DNA from: Prorocentrum cordatum
Lineage: Eukaryota > Sar > Dinophyceae > Prorocentrales > Prorocentraceae
Length of the DNA stretch: 64,000 nt
Direction of reading: 5' to 3'
NCBI GenBank assembly: GCA_963575745.1
Contig: CAUYUJ010006280.1
Coordinates: 186,131 to 250,130, forward strand
Every line of letters starts with the position of its first letter. Within the stretch, counting starts at the first letter, position 1. The notes below the pieces were generated by a model. That model was not told where the DNA came from and made no database searches. It saw only the letters and a list, made by a program, of their open reading frames with translations. Positions 1 through 10,148 of the stretch are shown piece by piece. A program made the position numbers and the translations under genes.

Positions 1-2
1 CC

Positions 3-1010
3 CCGTATTTCATTTGTATGGACGCCAACACGAACATCGACGACAATCCACACCTGCTGCACATGATGCAGCACGGATGGTCCAACGTCGCTGAAGGCAC
101 ACCAGACCACACCATGCACACATATGGCAATATCCCTGACTGGGACCGCGTCACCAAGTGCCCCCGCACTTCGCGCATCGACTATGTCATCGCCAACCAA
201 GCTGCGCGATCCCTTGTCACCGACTTCTGCTATCTGCGTGACTTGCCAGCGAAGTCCCATGTTGGCCTGCAGGTCACACTCGACCTAAGCCGCCTCGATC
301 ACACGGCCCCACGCCTTTTGGCCCCCACGCCATACCCTCCAAACGACGGAGCTCATGAGGACCACGAACTCCAGGCACTAGGGACCCACATCGCCGGACG
401 ATACCACGACCGCATGGAGCAGGCTGACGCACGCGACGATGTGGAACGCATGTTCGCCCTGGCAAACGAGGCCAGCCATGAGTGCCATCTCACCCGGCTG
501 CGGGACCTGCCGCCCCCACCGCCAGACCACCCAAAAAAGAAGGCCCCTACCATGCACGGGCTCACACCCACGTTCGAGGAGCGACCCGCCGTCCCCCGCG
601 CCTTTCCCACCTACGGAGCTTCCACGATTCACATGAACCGCCTTCGCAAGCTCCATCGGCAACTTTGCGAGCTTCGCTTCATCGGACTGCACCATCATAT
701 AGACTGCCGTGCTATCCCGCCGCACCTGGCGCAACGCATCGACTGCACGTGGGCCGCGGCCCGCCTTCTCTGCCACAAGCTGCGCCCCACGGCCCTCCTG
801 GCTTTTCCTGACGCCTGGACCCCCGACGTGCCAGCGCCACGCGGAGAGCAGCTCGATCGTCTGATCCAAAATCTAGACTCGGAGCTGGCGCGACGTGCAA
901 ACCGAGCCAAAGCTGAACGCATCAAGATCTGGTCTGAGGGCGTCCGCGAGCCAAGCGGGCGAAAGGCGGCCATATACGCACGGGCTGCCGACTGCTCGCC
1001 CACGGCGTAT
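3..1010 (+). pseudogene. LINE endonuclease C-terminus and linker (partial)
   Basis: The frame is open from the first bases, so the coding region begins upstream of the window. The first Met (18) is probably internal, because the residues before and around it (FICMDANTN) match the D-x-N block of APE-type endonucleases. Further motifs are SRIDYVIAN (about residues 53-61, the conserved RIDY block) and KSHVGLQVTLDL (about 79-90, where the final catalytic His of the S-D-H block sits). Together these identify the last third of an apurinic-type endonuclease that nicks target DNA for target-primed reverse transcription. The remaining 200 residues are a basic, helical linker (HMNRLRKLHRQL, RRANRAKAERIKIW) typical of the region before a LINE RT. 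The frame goes out of register between about 960 and 1,020, after which the protein continues in the +2 frame. Confidence 0.8.
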
Positions 1011-1021
1011 CTCCGCACGCC

Positions 1022-4000
1022 TACCACGACGCACAGCTCCACTGCGACATCACCGCCTTCAACCCTGACCAAGCTAGCACGGACGACAGTGACGCCGACA
1101 CCGACGCCGGCGGCTTCAGCCCCGGCGACGGTAGCTCGCCCGACACGGACAACGACGACGGCCCCATTCGTGGCCCACTACCAGCCCAGGTTCCCGACGC
1201 CCTCCCCGCCAACGCTATCGTTGCCAACACCAAAGACATGCTCAAGCTCATGGTCGACACCTGGGAGCCCATCCTGGGCACGTACCGCGCTCGCGCGGGC
1301 CATGACGCCGAAGCTATGCCGACGTGGGCGGACTTCTACGACGAATACCGCCAAGAGCTGCCTACGCCATCACCAGCAGCCCCCTTCCACCTTACCGACG
1401 ACCAACTCATCCACTTCATTCGCACCCGTTCACCGCGCCGCGCGGGGGGACTCGACGGCTGGACGACCAAGGAGGCAAAGGAGTTACCCGACGACATCCT
1501 TCGCCTCTTCGCCAGCGTCTTACGTGCTATGCAACGCACTGGCACCATCCCCGAGCCCCTCCTGCACGTGCCAAACCCGTGCCTCCGAAAAGGCCGAGGG
1601 GAACTCCCGACGGACCAACGGCTTCTCTCGGTTCTTTCCGTGTGGATGTATGCGTGGGAGGCGCCGGCCTACCGTAGCCTCACGACCTGGCGGCAAGGAT
1701 GGACCCATGCCACGAGCTTCGGCGCCGTTCCCAAAGCCACCATTGGGGATGTCAGCACTTCTCTCGCCCTGCGCATCGAACACGCCAGGACTTTACTCCT
1801 CCCCTTAGCTGGAGCAGCCCTTGACCGACAGAAGTGCTTCGACTACCTCATCGCGGACATCTGTCTAAACCTTGCGCTGCACGCGGGGTGCCCACAAGAC
1901 ATCGTTACTGTCCGCCGAAACTTCTACAGACACCACAAACGCTACATCCGCATGAACGGAGCGTACTCCAGGGACCTGGCCAGGACAAACGGTCACCTCC
2001 AGGGCAGCTCGTGGTCCCTGGATGACATCAAGCTGCTCATGTGCGTGTGGACAAAGAGGCAGCACCGATACGTTCCTCGATCACTCAGCACTACCTTCGT
2101 TGACGACAGCAACTCCACTACCCACACCGCTCCTGAGCTGCAGAAATCTCTCGACGAAACCGCCAAGTTTGACCGATTCTCCGGTCAACGCATTCACCCT
2201 GGTAAAGTGGCAGGGTGGGCGCTCACCGATGAGCTGCACGCCGCCGTCACCCAGCTCACACTGGCGGATCGCCCCCTCCGAGTGGTCGATTCCTTCAAGC
2301 TCGTCGGGAGTTACATCAACGCCGAGGCAGCGCCGGCTCCAGCCGCGCTTAACCTCACGGCCACCGCAGACGCCCGTGTGCGGAGGGCGACTATCCGCCT
2401 GCCGCGCATTGGCAAGCTCCCGTCGCCGATGCTTATCAAGGCGCGGCACGCCCGATCCCTGGCCGCCAGCGTCTGCACCACGGGCACCGACATCCAAGCA
2501 CCATCAGGCCCAGCCAAGACTGCCTACAACCACGCCCTCAAGGCGGCTATCCGCCCCAAGGGGAACAAGTGGGTCGAGTTCTGGACTCTCATGGCCGTGT
2601 GCGTGCCGGGACACGCCCTTGAGATCGACGCCATCACGCAGCGTGAAGCATTCCTGTGCCTGCGGCGTCAGGTTAACCGCGACGTCACACTCTGCGGGCT
2701 CGCCAGAGACCTCCAACACCACGTCCAGACCCTGTTTGGTGGAGGACCCGTCGGGCGACTCGTCCAGTCGCTCCAGCAGCTCCGATGGACCTGGCCCACA
2801 TTTGGCATCATGTACGATGACTGGGGCTGCCCGATCAGCTGGCTGAATCTACCCCAAAACGCCTTCCTGCACATGCTGCGGGCCTCACAACGCAGGGCAT
2901 TTCTGCGGAAGATCAAGCCACGGCGACACGACCTTGGCTACCTCGCCTCGGTCAGACAGGGCCTTGACCTCTTCGCCAGCACGTGGCTCGCGCGAACCAA
3001 AGGAGCAGCCAAATGCACTGCCTGGCAGCTGGCGCTCCTCCTGAACTACCTGTCGGGCGGGGACCACACCCAACAGCGACGATCCCGATCCAACACGTCG
3101 GCAGACCCCAGCCCCATGTGCCGCTACTGCGACGAGGAAGAGGAAACTCAGGAGCACACTGTCCGCGACTGTAAGTGCTGGGCCCGAGAAAGAGTTCCTC
3201 TCACCACCCTCATCAGTGACGACCAGTGGGCCCGTCTTCCGCCGCACACAAGACACTGCGGGCTCTTCGACGAAGACCCAGCCCTCCTCGACCTGCAGGC
3301 CGACCTCGCGAGGGACCCGCTGCCACAGCCCATCCCGCGGCCCCCCCCTGAGGGTGATCCTGCGGCTTCAGCCCAGGACACCTACACCACCTACCTTGAC
3401 AACGACACTGGATGGACATGGGTCTATGCTGCCACGGACGGTGCGTGCACCAACCAAGCCATCCCACTCCTAGCACGAGCGGGCTACGGCGTCTACTACG
3501 GCATCGACCACCGCATGAACTACAGTGCACGCGTTCACGGCCTAACGCAGAACGCCCAGGTTGCGGAGACCCTTGCCATCGTCCACCTTACGGCGTGTGC
3601 CGAACGGCCCGTGCACGTCTTCGTGGACAACCAGGCGGTGGTCGATGGGTTCCAAAGCATCATCGACGGACATCCAGCGCCGCAGGGCACGCACGCGGAG
3701 CTCTGGGCAATGATTCACCGATGTGTCATGGCCAAGCCCGACATGTTTCGCGTCGAAAAAGTCGCCAGCCACCTGGGAGACCTGGGCATCGACCTTGGGC
3801 TCATCGGGCCCATCGCGGAGGAGTTCAACCGTCAGGCCGACGCCCTTGCCACAGCGGCGGCACGCACGCACAACCTCCCCGACGACATCGTTGAAGCTGC
3901 CAAAACACGACATCGCCAAGCGACCGTGCTTCACGGGGTCGCTGTCGCCATCTACGAGCGCAGACACCGTACTCTGCCGCTCCCACACCGCAGGGCTGGG

Positions 4001-4342
4001 TTTACAGCGGCTGAACTCAGCAAAATGGAACCGAACCCCCTGCTGTCGGACCAGGCACCACCCGCGGCTGGACCAGACATCCCGCAGAACCCGCTCCCGA
4101 CACCGCTAGAACTGGCAGGTGGACGCGCCCACCACTCGACCCCGACCACTGGACCAGACATCCCGCAGAACCCGGACGAGCTCTGGGCCGATGTACGACG
4201 AACAGGAGGACGACCCGTTCGGCTTCGGCGGGGGACTAGACTTCCTGGACGACGGGCCAGCCAGCGCCAACCTTGCCCCGTCGGGCATCCGCACGACGCC
4301 CACCTCGACTCCGCCACCGAGAGCGGCACCGCACCCACATGA
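1022..4342 (+). CDS. LINE reverse transcriptase - CCHC knuckle - RNase H
   Basis: This frame is open without a stop from about 962. The first Met is at 1238, giving 1,034 residues, but the acidic linker before it (STDDSDADTDAG) reads through in the same frame, so the Met is probably not a true start. Residue numbers here are from 1238. RT blocks are RAGGLDGWTTKEAK (about 68-81), motif A ALDRQKCFD (Asp196), motif B GHLQGSSWS (about 250-258) and motif C FVDD (Asp289/Asp290). A CX2CX8HX4C knuckle spans C628-C645. The RNase H domain begins near 730, with catalytic Asp734 (ATDGAC), Glu777 (QVAETLAI), Asp797 (FVDNQAV) and Asp868 (NRQADALA), so all four residues are present. It would copy the element RNA into DNA at the nick and remove RNA from the hybrid. 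Clade assignment to the I-like group is inferred from domain order only. Confidence 0.9.
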   Translation, partial: YHDAQLHCDITAFNPDQASTDDSDADTDAGGFSPGDGSSPDTDNDDGPIRGPLPAQVPDALPANAIVANTKDMLKLMVDTWEPILGTYRARAGHDAEAMPTWADFYDEYRQELPTPSPAAPFHLTDDQLIHFIRTRSPRRAGGLDGWTTKEAKELPDDILRLFASVLRAMQRTGTIPEPLLHVPNPCLRKGRGELPTDQRLLSVLSVWMYAWEAPAYRSLTTWRQGWTHATSFGAVPKATIGDVSTSLALRIEHARTLLLPLAGAALDRQKCFDYLIADICLNLALHAGCPQDIVTVRRNFYRHHKRYIRMNGAYSRDLARTNGHLQGSSWSLDDIKLLMCVWTKRQHRYVPRSLSTTFVDDSNSTTHTAPELQKSLDETAKFDRFSGQRIHPGKVAGWALTDELHAAVTQLTLADRPLRVVDSFKLVGSYINAEAAPAPAALNLTATADARVRRATIRLPRIGKLPSPMLIKARHARSLAASVCTTGTDIQAPSGPAKTAYNHALKAAIRPKGNKWVEFWTLMAVCVPGHALEIDAITQREAFLCLRRQVNRDVTLCGLARDLQHHVQTLFGGGPVGRLVQSLQQLRWTWPTFGIMYDDWGCPISWLNLPQNAFLHMLRASQRRAFLRKIKPRRHDLGYLASVRQGLDLFASTWLARTKGAAKCTAWQLALLLNYLSGGDHTQQRRSRSNTSADPSPMCRYCDEEEETQEHTVRDCKCWARERVPLTTLISDDQWARLPPHTRHCGLFDEDPALLDLQADLARDPLPQPIPRPPPEGDPAASAQDTYTTYLDNDTGWTWVYAATDGACTNQAIPLLARAGYGVYYGIDHRMNYSARVHGLTQNAQVAETLAIVHLTACAERPVHVFVDNQAVVDGFQSIIDGHPAPQGTHAELWAMIHRCVMAKPDMFRVEKVASHLGDLGIDLGLIGPIAEEFNRQADALATAAARTHNLPDDIVEAAKTRHRQATVLHGVAVAIYERRHRTLPLPHRRAGFTAAELSKMEPNPLLSDQAPPAAGPDIPQNPLPTPLELAGGRAHHSTPTTGPDIPQNPDELWADVRRTGGRPVRLRRGTRLPGRRASQRQPCPVGHPHDAHLDSATESGTAPT
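4067..4175 (+). repeat. Direct repeat of about 25 bp near the RT ORF end
   Basis: The block beginning CTGGACCAGACATCCCGCAG occurs at about 4,069 and again at about 4,149, followed by AACCC both times. The spacing is about 80 bp and in frame with neither ORF particularly favoured. It looks like a local tandem duplication that lengthened the RT C-terminus and the entry to ORF3. Confidence 0.7.
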
Positions 4343-5087
4343 TGACGTCGCTCACCTCCAAGACGCCGACGAGGACTTTTATGATCCCCTCGGATTGGGT
4401 GGCAGCATAGACGACGTCCCGCCGACACCCCACGCTGCCGACGATGCCGCTTCATCGAGTCGCCACCCGGTCACGCGGCCGACCTCTGAGCCCTCGCACG
4501 GCATCATGATTGGTCCCTCCGTGCCACCAACCCCGTCCCCCCACCAGCGCCAGCCCGCGGGGGCGGCTTCAGCCCCCCCGCAGGGCACTGAGCCAGTCAG
4601 GCCGTCGCGCCCCGTCCACGCTCCTACTGTTGCAAGCTGCGAGGCAGCGGCTCCTCCGTCCTCATGGGGCGTGGCCCCAGCGGCTTCAGCCCTGGGACCG
4701 CGCGACGCCCTCCAGTCGCCTCGCCACGGCGACGGCCGCCAGCGCACGGACCGCCGCACCGCGCTGGTCCACCACCTGGCCAGGCGCACCGATGACCTCG
4801 TCCCCGCCGCGAGGCCCGCGGCCGCGGGCACAGAGCAGCCGCCCCGCACCGACCGCGAAGCCGAGCTGTCCCAGTCTACGGCCGCTCTCCAGCAGAGGTG
4901 CGCAGCTCTCGCCGCCGACCTTGCCGCTGCCCAAGCCCGTCAAGGCCCTTTGCTCCAGCGCCTCCACCGCGCCGGTCGTGCCTTCGCCGAGCTGCTTACA
5001 CCCCCGCCCGATGGTGCTGCGCCGCCACTCACCCTCCATGCTACGCTGTCATCGCTCCGCGGCGCTCCGCCTGGAGCCCCGCGCTAA
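4191..5087 (+). CDS. Third LINE ORF, overlapping the RT ORF, unknown function
   Basis: The frame is open for 298 codons from ATG 4191 and overlaps the last 152 bases of the RT-RNase H ORF in another frame. The protein starts acidic and glycine-rich (MYDEQEDDPFGFGGGLDFL), has a second similar block (EDFYDPLGLGGSIDD), then a long Pro/Ala/Ser/His-rich stretch. It ends with an Ala/Leu heptad-like region (ELSQSTAALQQRCAALA, then AADLAAAQARQ) that could form a short coiled coil. I recognise no family. The two repeated FGFGGGLDFLDD/YDPLGLGGSIDD blocks argue that the frame is really translated rather than open by chance in GC-rich DNA. The overlap suggests expression by reinitiation, frameshifting or a separate trans-spliced message; none of this is shown. 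Confidence 0.45.
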   Translation: MYDEQEDDPFGFGGGLDFLDDGPASANLAPSGIRTTPTSTPPPRAAPHPHDDVAHLQDADEDFYDPLGLGGSIDDVPPTPHAADDAASSSRHPVTRPTSEPSHGIMIGPSVPPTPSPHQRQPAGAASAPPQGTEPVRPSRPVHAPTVASCEAAAPPSSWGVAPAASALGPRDALQSPRHGDGRQRTDRRTALVHHLARRTDDLVPAARPAAAGTEQPPRTDREAELSQSTAALQQRCAALAADLAAAQARQGPLLQRLHRAGRAFAELLTPPPDGAAPPLTLHATLSSLRGAPPGAPR

Positions 5088-5449
5088 TCTCCGCCATTCT
5101 GCCTGCCCGTGTGCACGCGTGGCCCCGCGTCCACGGTGTCAGGGCGCGGGGGCGGGGGGTGCCCCGTCCCTGCGCGCCGCGCTGCGGCCAAGCGCCCAAC
5201 TGGCGGTCTGCCAAGCCGCCTAGCCACGTGTCCGCACGTCGCCTTTCTTGTTGGGGCCTTCTTCGTCACGCGGTCTGACACGTGAGATCTTCACAGTCTG
5301 TCCGCCGTCCGTAGCTTCAGACGCAATGCGCCGGGGGAGGGGGTCTGTTGCCCGCCCTCGTATCTTAAGGCTGCACCGCCGCTAATAGTGTTTTGCGGGT
5401 TGTCGCACCGCAGTGCGCCTCGCGGACGGACCCTGGTCCGCCTACTTGT

Positions 5450-5455
<6 letters not shown>
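5088..5455 (+). other. Probable LINE 3' UTR
   Basis: No ORF is supported here. The stretch is GC-rich, non-repetitive within the window, and ends directly at a (CT)n tract. That fits a LINE 3' UTR ending in a simple-repeat tail. Confidence 0.4.

Positions 5456-5540
<85 letters not shown>
5455..5540 (+). repeat. (CT)n microsatellite, possible LINE tail
   Basis: An uninterrupted CT tract of about 85 bases immediately follows the LINE-like 3' region. It may be the element's tail or a neighbouring microsatellite. Confidence 0.95.
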
Positions 5541-5543
<3 letters not shown>

Positions 5544-5574
5544 CTGCTCTCTTCGCTACTGGCTTCTGACGGAG

Positions 5575-5800
5575 TCTGGGTTAGGTGAGCCTGAGTGTGG
5601 GTGAGTCTGAGTATGGGTACGTCTGTGTGTGCCTGACTCTGAAGAAATGAATCTGAGTGTGAGTGAGCTTGTGTATGAGTGAGTCTGGGTGCGAGTCTGA
5701 ATCCCAATGGTGCCCCTGGCAGTGTCTGGCGACTAGGAGGCCCGGGTCGACTCCTCTTTGGGAAGCCAAAATGCTGCCCCTGGCAGCGTTTGGTGACTAT
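5575..5800 (+). repeat. Degenerate GAGTCTGAGTGTGAG repeat and satellite lead-in
   Basis: Short irregular copies of a TGAGTCTGAGTG-like unit run to about 5,700. They are followed by a diverged first copy of the 152-bp satellite (GCCCCTGGCAGTGTCTGGCG). A related tract in inverse orientation (ACTCACTC, CAGACTCA) is seen near 57,310-57,420. Confidence 0.6.
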
Positions 5801-6780
5801 GAAGCCCCTGGTGGACCCCCCCTGGGGCTCCCAAATGATGCCCCTGGCAGCGTTTTGTGACCATGAGGCTCTCAAGAGATACATGTTGGGGACGCCAAAC
5901 GGCAATTCTAGCTGAGGCGTCCCACCAAAATCGGCGCGAACGGGCTCGTGAGATCAGCCAGGGTGGCTCCCCCTTGGGGCTCCCAAATGATGCCCCTGGC
6001 AGCGTTTTGTGACCATGAGGCTCTCAAGAGATACATGTTGGGGAGGCCAAACGGCAATTCTAGCTGAGACGTCCCACCAAAATCGGCGCGAACGGGCTCG
6101 TGAGATCAGCCAGGGTGGCTCCCCCTTGGGGCTCCCAAATGATGCCCCTGGCAGCGTTTTGTGACCATGAGGCTCTCAAGAGAGACATGTTGGGGAGGCC
6201 AAACGGCAATTTTAGCTGAGACGTCCCACCAAAATCGGCGCGAACGGGCTCGTGAGATCAGCCAGGGTGGCTCCCCCTTGGGGCTCCCAAATGATGCCCC
6301 TGGCAGCGTTTTGTGACCATGAGGCTCTCAAGAGATACATGTTGGGGAGGCCAAACGGCAATTCTAGCTGAGACGTCCCACCAAAATCGGCGCGAACGGG
6401 CTCGTGAGATCAGCCAGGGTGGCTCCCCCTTGGGGCTCCCAAATGATGCCCCTGGCAGCGTTTTGTGACCATGAGGCTCTCAAGAGATACATGTTGGGGA
6501 GGCCAAACGGCAATTCTAGCTGAGACGTCCCACCAAAATCGGCGCGAACGGGCTCGTGAGATCAGCCAGGGTGGCTCCCCCTTGGGGCTCCCAAATGATG
6601 CCCCTGGCAGCGTTTTGTGACCATGAGGCTCTCAAGAGAGACATGTTGGGGAGGCCAAACGGCAATTTAGCTGAGACGTCCCACCAAAATCGGCGCGAAC
6701 GGGCTCGTGAGATCAGCCAGGGTGGCTCCCCCTTGGGGCTCCCAAATGATGCCCCTGGCAGCGTTTTGTGATCATGAGAG
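5800..6780 (+). repeat. 152-bp tandem satellite, about six copies
   Basis: The anchor GGGGCTCCCAAATGATG recurs at 5,824, 5,976, 6,128, 6,280, 6,432, 6,584 and 6,735, a period of 152 (once 151 through a one-base deletion). Copies are nearly identical except at a few positions (AGATAC or AGAGAC, AATTCTAGC or AATTTTAGC), so the array is young. No ORF runs across units in a convincing way. Confidence 0.97.
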
Positions 6781-6829
6781 AGTGTGAGTGTGAGTGAATG
6801 TGACTGTGAGTGAGTCTGAGTGAGAGTGA

Positions 6830-7090
6830 GTCTCATCTTATCTTATCGAGTCCTATCTTATCTTACCTTTATTACCCTCTATCTTATCTTATCTTGAAAT
6901 CTCTTATCTTGTCTTAGCTTATCTTATATCAACTCATCTTATCGCATCATATCTTGTCTTATCTTATTACTCCATAGGCTGTCTTATCTTATCTATTACC
7001 ATACCTTGTCATATACCTTATCTTACCTTATCATATCTTGTGCTATCTTATATTATCTTGTAGTATCTTATCTTGTCTTGTCTTATCTGG
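6830..7090 (+). repeat. Degenerate (TCTTA)n pentanucleotide tract
   Basis: The stretch is built of TCTTATCTTA-like units with frequent substitutions. It is AT-rich in contrast to both flanks. No gene is seen. Confidence 0.9.
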
Positions 7091-7094
7091 TGAT

Positions 7095-7690
7095 TATCAT
7101 TGGGAGGAGGGAGGCGCGAGCGGGAGGAAGGAGGAAGGAGTCCGCGCGTGGGAGGCGTCAGGGTAATAACAAGAACCCCAATCCTTAGGATATGGGGAAA
7201 AAAACGGCGTCGGAACCGGCAAACAAATTGCAAAACGGAGCCGGTAAACAAAACGGCCCTGTCGTTTCCAGGGCCCACTAAGCCCTCGCCCCCCCCTCCC
7301 CCCTCCCCCCCCATGGAGTACATCCTCGGAAACTGGAGAATATACTTCGCCAGTGGCGGGCTGTTCCTCAATCCCAGGATTTTTGGAGGGTCGGGGGCGA
7401 CGTCGGGGTGGTGTTTCCCCCGTTTTCCGAGGGAAACAACGAAAGATGTATACACCAGGATCCCGTATACACCAGGATCCGCGTTCCTGTGCGAATTTCA
7501 GCGCAGGGTCGGAAAAAGCGTCGGTGTATAGAGTTCGTTTCCTTACATTCTGGCTGTTTCTTGGCGCCTGTTTCGAGCGGGCGGAGTCTCCCCCAGAGGC
7601 CGCACGGTTCCAGACAGTCGCACTGAGCAGAGGTCCAGGGCCAGACCCCCCCTCCTCCCCCCACCCTCCCAATGTCGAAACGCCGAATAT
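7095..7690 (+). repeat. Non-coding stretch containing a copy of dispersed family E
   Basis: The part from 7,095 to 7,540 shows no supported gene and contains an internal duplication (GTATACACCAGGATCC occurs twice near 7,450-7,480). The segment 7,550-7,685 (GGCGCCTGTTTCGAGCGGGC onward) has a second copy at about 44,836-44,975. Confidence 0.6.
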
Positions 7691-7849
7691 AAAAAAACTC
7701 ACCTGGGGTCAACGAGGACCCTCTGACACCTCTCTGTCCCCGTCCCCATCCAGACCCAGGGGGAGGGGGGCTGGAAGAGGGAGCGCCTCAGAACGGTTCC
7801 GCACGGATGGCTGCCTTCTCACACCTTGCTGCCCCCGCCCCCGTCCAGG

Positions 7850-7975
<126 letters not shown>

Positions 7976-8065
7976 GTTTGCGTGTTTGCGTGTTTGTGTG
8001 TGTGTGTGTGCGTTTGTGTGGTTGTGTTGTGTTGTTTAGTTGTGTGTGAGTGTTTGTTTGTGTGT

Positions 8066-8710
8066 TGTTGAACACTATTACTTCTAAAGAATTATTATTG
8101 TTGGACCCCCTGGTGCACGCCCCCCGCCCAAAACCTAGGCCGCAGCTACATTTTCATCATTTTTCTGCGAAAGCTTCAGAAAAGTGGATTACCCCCGGAT
8201 CCGGTTTTTTGTTGACGCTCGTTTTCCCTTGCAAAAAACAATAGAAAATGAAAATTCTTGTTCTTAGTTGATCAAATTTCAAGAATCCCTTGCAAAAAAT
8301 AAGGTAAAGTGGACATTCGCGCTCGCAAGACGAAATCCTTCCAAAACCTTAGGTTTCGTAGCGATTTTAACATAAAAACATCAAAAACCCAATGGTTTTT
8401 TAAGAAAAAATTGTCAAAATGTCCTTCCGCGCGCTCTTGCGGATTCATAGGAAACACACCACTTTTTAAACATTTCTGTCAAAAGGGTCTTTGCGTGCTA
8501 CTTCTTCAGGTGCTTTGAACTTCTCCAACAACGGTTGCGCGCCTGCGAGGGCCACCATCCCTTGCAAAAAATGAGACGAAGTGCACATGCGCGCGGCCGC
8601 CGCGCGCGCATGTCGAAATCCTGCCAAACACAATGGGTTTTCAATAATTTCAAGATGCGATGTTCAGAAAACATATGAAAACGCACTACTTTCTCATCCG
8701 AAAAATCTCG
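8066..8710 (+). repeat. Dispersed repeat family F, copy 1
   Basis: The copy begins near ACTTCTAAAGAATTATTATT, passes CCCCCTGGTGCACG and GCCGCAGCTACATTTTCATC, then a run of AATCCCTTGCAAAAAATAAG and GACGAAATCCTTCCAAAA motifs. The same order recurs at 10,375-10,975 and 12,548-13,320. No coding potential is seen, so it is probably a non-autonomous element or an old dispersed duplicate. Confidence 0.85.
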
Positions 8711-8744
8711 AAATCCATTCGCGGTCTCTTGATGAATCTTTAAA

Positions 8745-9010
8745 ACCCAAGATGGCCCCAACAGGCGCGCAAGATGGCCCCAAGAGGCGTCCATGAGGCC
8801 CAAAGAGGCGCCCAAGATGGTCCCAAGAGGCTTCAAGAGGACTCCAAGAGGCCCCCAAGAGGTTCCAGAGAGGCTCCAAGGTGGCTCCAAGAGACCCCCA
8901 AGATGGCCCCAGGAGGCGTTCTAGAGGCCCCAAGAGTCCGCCGTGAGGGTCCAATAAGCCCCCAAGAGGCCCCAAGATGGTTCCAAGGAGCCCCCCAAAG
9001 GCTCTCAAGT
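8745..9010 (-). repeat. CTTGGGGCCT-type degenerate repeat block
   Basis: On the + strand it reads as serial CCAAGAGGCCCCAAGATGG-like units, 10-12 bases each. It abuts the truncated gene D copy at about 9,018 with CAGCAG|GTATCG at the junction, which would suit a 3' splice site. Confidence 0.9.
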
Positions 9011-9017
9011 GGACCCC

Positions 9018-9562
9018 AAACCGCAGCAGGTATCGTCGCCTGGAAAGCCAACCTCTTCGTCCACCCGGGCCAGTGGGTGTATCGCAGTATGCGGTATTTG
9101 CTCGGTCAGCTCGCTATTCCCATTCATGCGGAGATCGTGTCCGGCCTCTCCTACAGGGCCCTGGCCACCTTGGACGTATTCATTGCGTACCACGCGGCCT
9201 TCATGGGTACGGACCCGCAGAAAATGGCCCTTTGGAACGTATCCCCTGAGGTCGGCACAGAGATCACGTATCCGCGTCAAGACCAGTGGTGGTGGTTGCC
9301 CGTATGGCGGTCGTATGGTCAGAGCGACGAGCTTCCGAACATGCTCGATTACCAGGCCTTGCCACCGCAGGTCCACAACGTGCTCGCGGTAGCACTGCCG
9401 TATGCAAGCACCGGCCTTCCCGCCAGCAGGCGTATCGGCAATCTCATTGGGCATCTGGGACCGCACGGGTATCAGCCAGGCCCGCACGTGTATCAGCCAG
9501 GCAGCCGGGCACCCACGCGCCCGCTCCGCGCCATCGCAGACGACGATGCGTCGCGCCTTTAG
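9018..9562 (+). pseudogene. Truncated copy of gene D (see 26,610-27,754)
   Basis: About 180 codons starting at AGIVAWKANLFVHPGQWVY align over their length with residues of gene D starting AGIANWSSHVFVRPGGWVY. Shared blocks include EIVSGLSYRALATLDVF versus EVVSGLSYRRMASLDVF, LPVWRSYGQS versus MPVWRSFGQS, and SRRIGNLIGHLGP versus ARRRIGTMLGHLAP. Both end at a TAG inside the common string CTTTAGTATGCTTC. The 5' half of the gene is missing and replaced by the CTTGGGGCCT block. The C-terminus carries an extra repeated YQPG insert (GPHGYQPGPHVYQPG). Like gene D it is rich in GTAT. Function unknown. It is either a broken gene or a 3' exon whose upstream exon lies elsewhere. Confidence 0.75.
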
Positions 9563-9945
9563 TATGCTTCTGGATGCGAAGACCATTCGGTTGAGTATAC
9601 CCCTACGTGTGACTGGACCTGTTTGCGAAAGCAGGAGAAAGTATGGCACCCCTTTGTGTCCAGAGCCGCGCCGTCTGCGTTCTTCCTTTCTCGCTTCTCT
9701 CCTTTCCTCCTTGTCCTGCTCCTCCTCCCCCTCTTCCGCCTTGGAGCCGTATTGGAACTGTCGATGGCCATCTCCCTTTCTCCCTCGCATGTCTGCTTGT
9801 ACATGCGTATAATTTCAGAACTTACCGTGCATGCGATCGTTTACAACATGGTGGACCGTGCGTATGTCACGAACCTTGTATACATGTGTTTCTCTCCCTC
9901 CGTCTGGCTGTGCACGCGCGCGTTGGGCGCTGAGAGTTAGGATCA
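9563..9945 (+). other. 3' flank of the gene D copy, no gene seen
   Basis: It contains CTTGTCCTGCTCCTCCTCC near 9,706, which resembles the sequence just 3' of gene D at about 27,785, so the duplication extended past the stop codon. Otherwise unassigned. Confidence 0.5.
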
Positions 9946-10148
9946 TAGCGCCATGAGTCTATGAGCAACGCATGCGTCATCCTTGGGACTGCGTAACATC
10001 AGTGTAACACATGTACTTTTGTAATCGCATCCCCACGAATTTGCCCCACAAATGTGACCAACTATCTTGGCACTGCGTACCATCTCACGTGTACCGTGTA
10101 CCACATCATATGTAACAGATGTGATCAACCTCTGTGGGTGTGTACCCC
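9946..10148 (+). repeat. Diverged units of the 103-bp satellite
   Basis: The strings GAATTTGCCCCACAAATGTG and ACCAACTATCTTGG, with ATCATATGTAACAGATG, match the core of the satellite at 24,250-25,930. They lie directly upstream of a SINE-like copy, an arrangement repeated at 10,990-11,196. Confidence 0.75.

Larger units (their letters stand above)
1..5455 (+). mobile_element. 5'-truncated (by the window) non-LTR retrotransposon with APE endonuclease, RT and RNase H
   Basis: The order endonuclease C-terminus, reverse transcriptase, CCHC knuckle, RNase H on one strand is the layout of APE-type LINEs of the I-like group. The element enters from the left edge, so its 5' end and ORF1 are not seen. 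Coding runs to about 5,087 and the remaining sequence to the (CT)n tract at 5,455 is probably 3' UTR and tail. GC-rich codon use (Tyr mostly TAC, GTAT only four times in 5 kb) is quite unlike the Helitron-like genes at 13.7-27.8 kb. One frameshift near 960-1,020 suggests this copy is inactive unless that is a sequencing error. No target-site duplication could be defined because the left end is missing. Confidence 0.85.
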
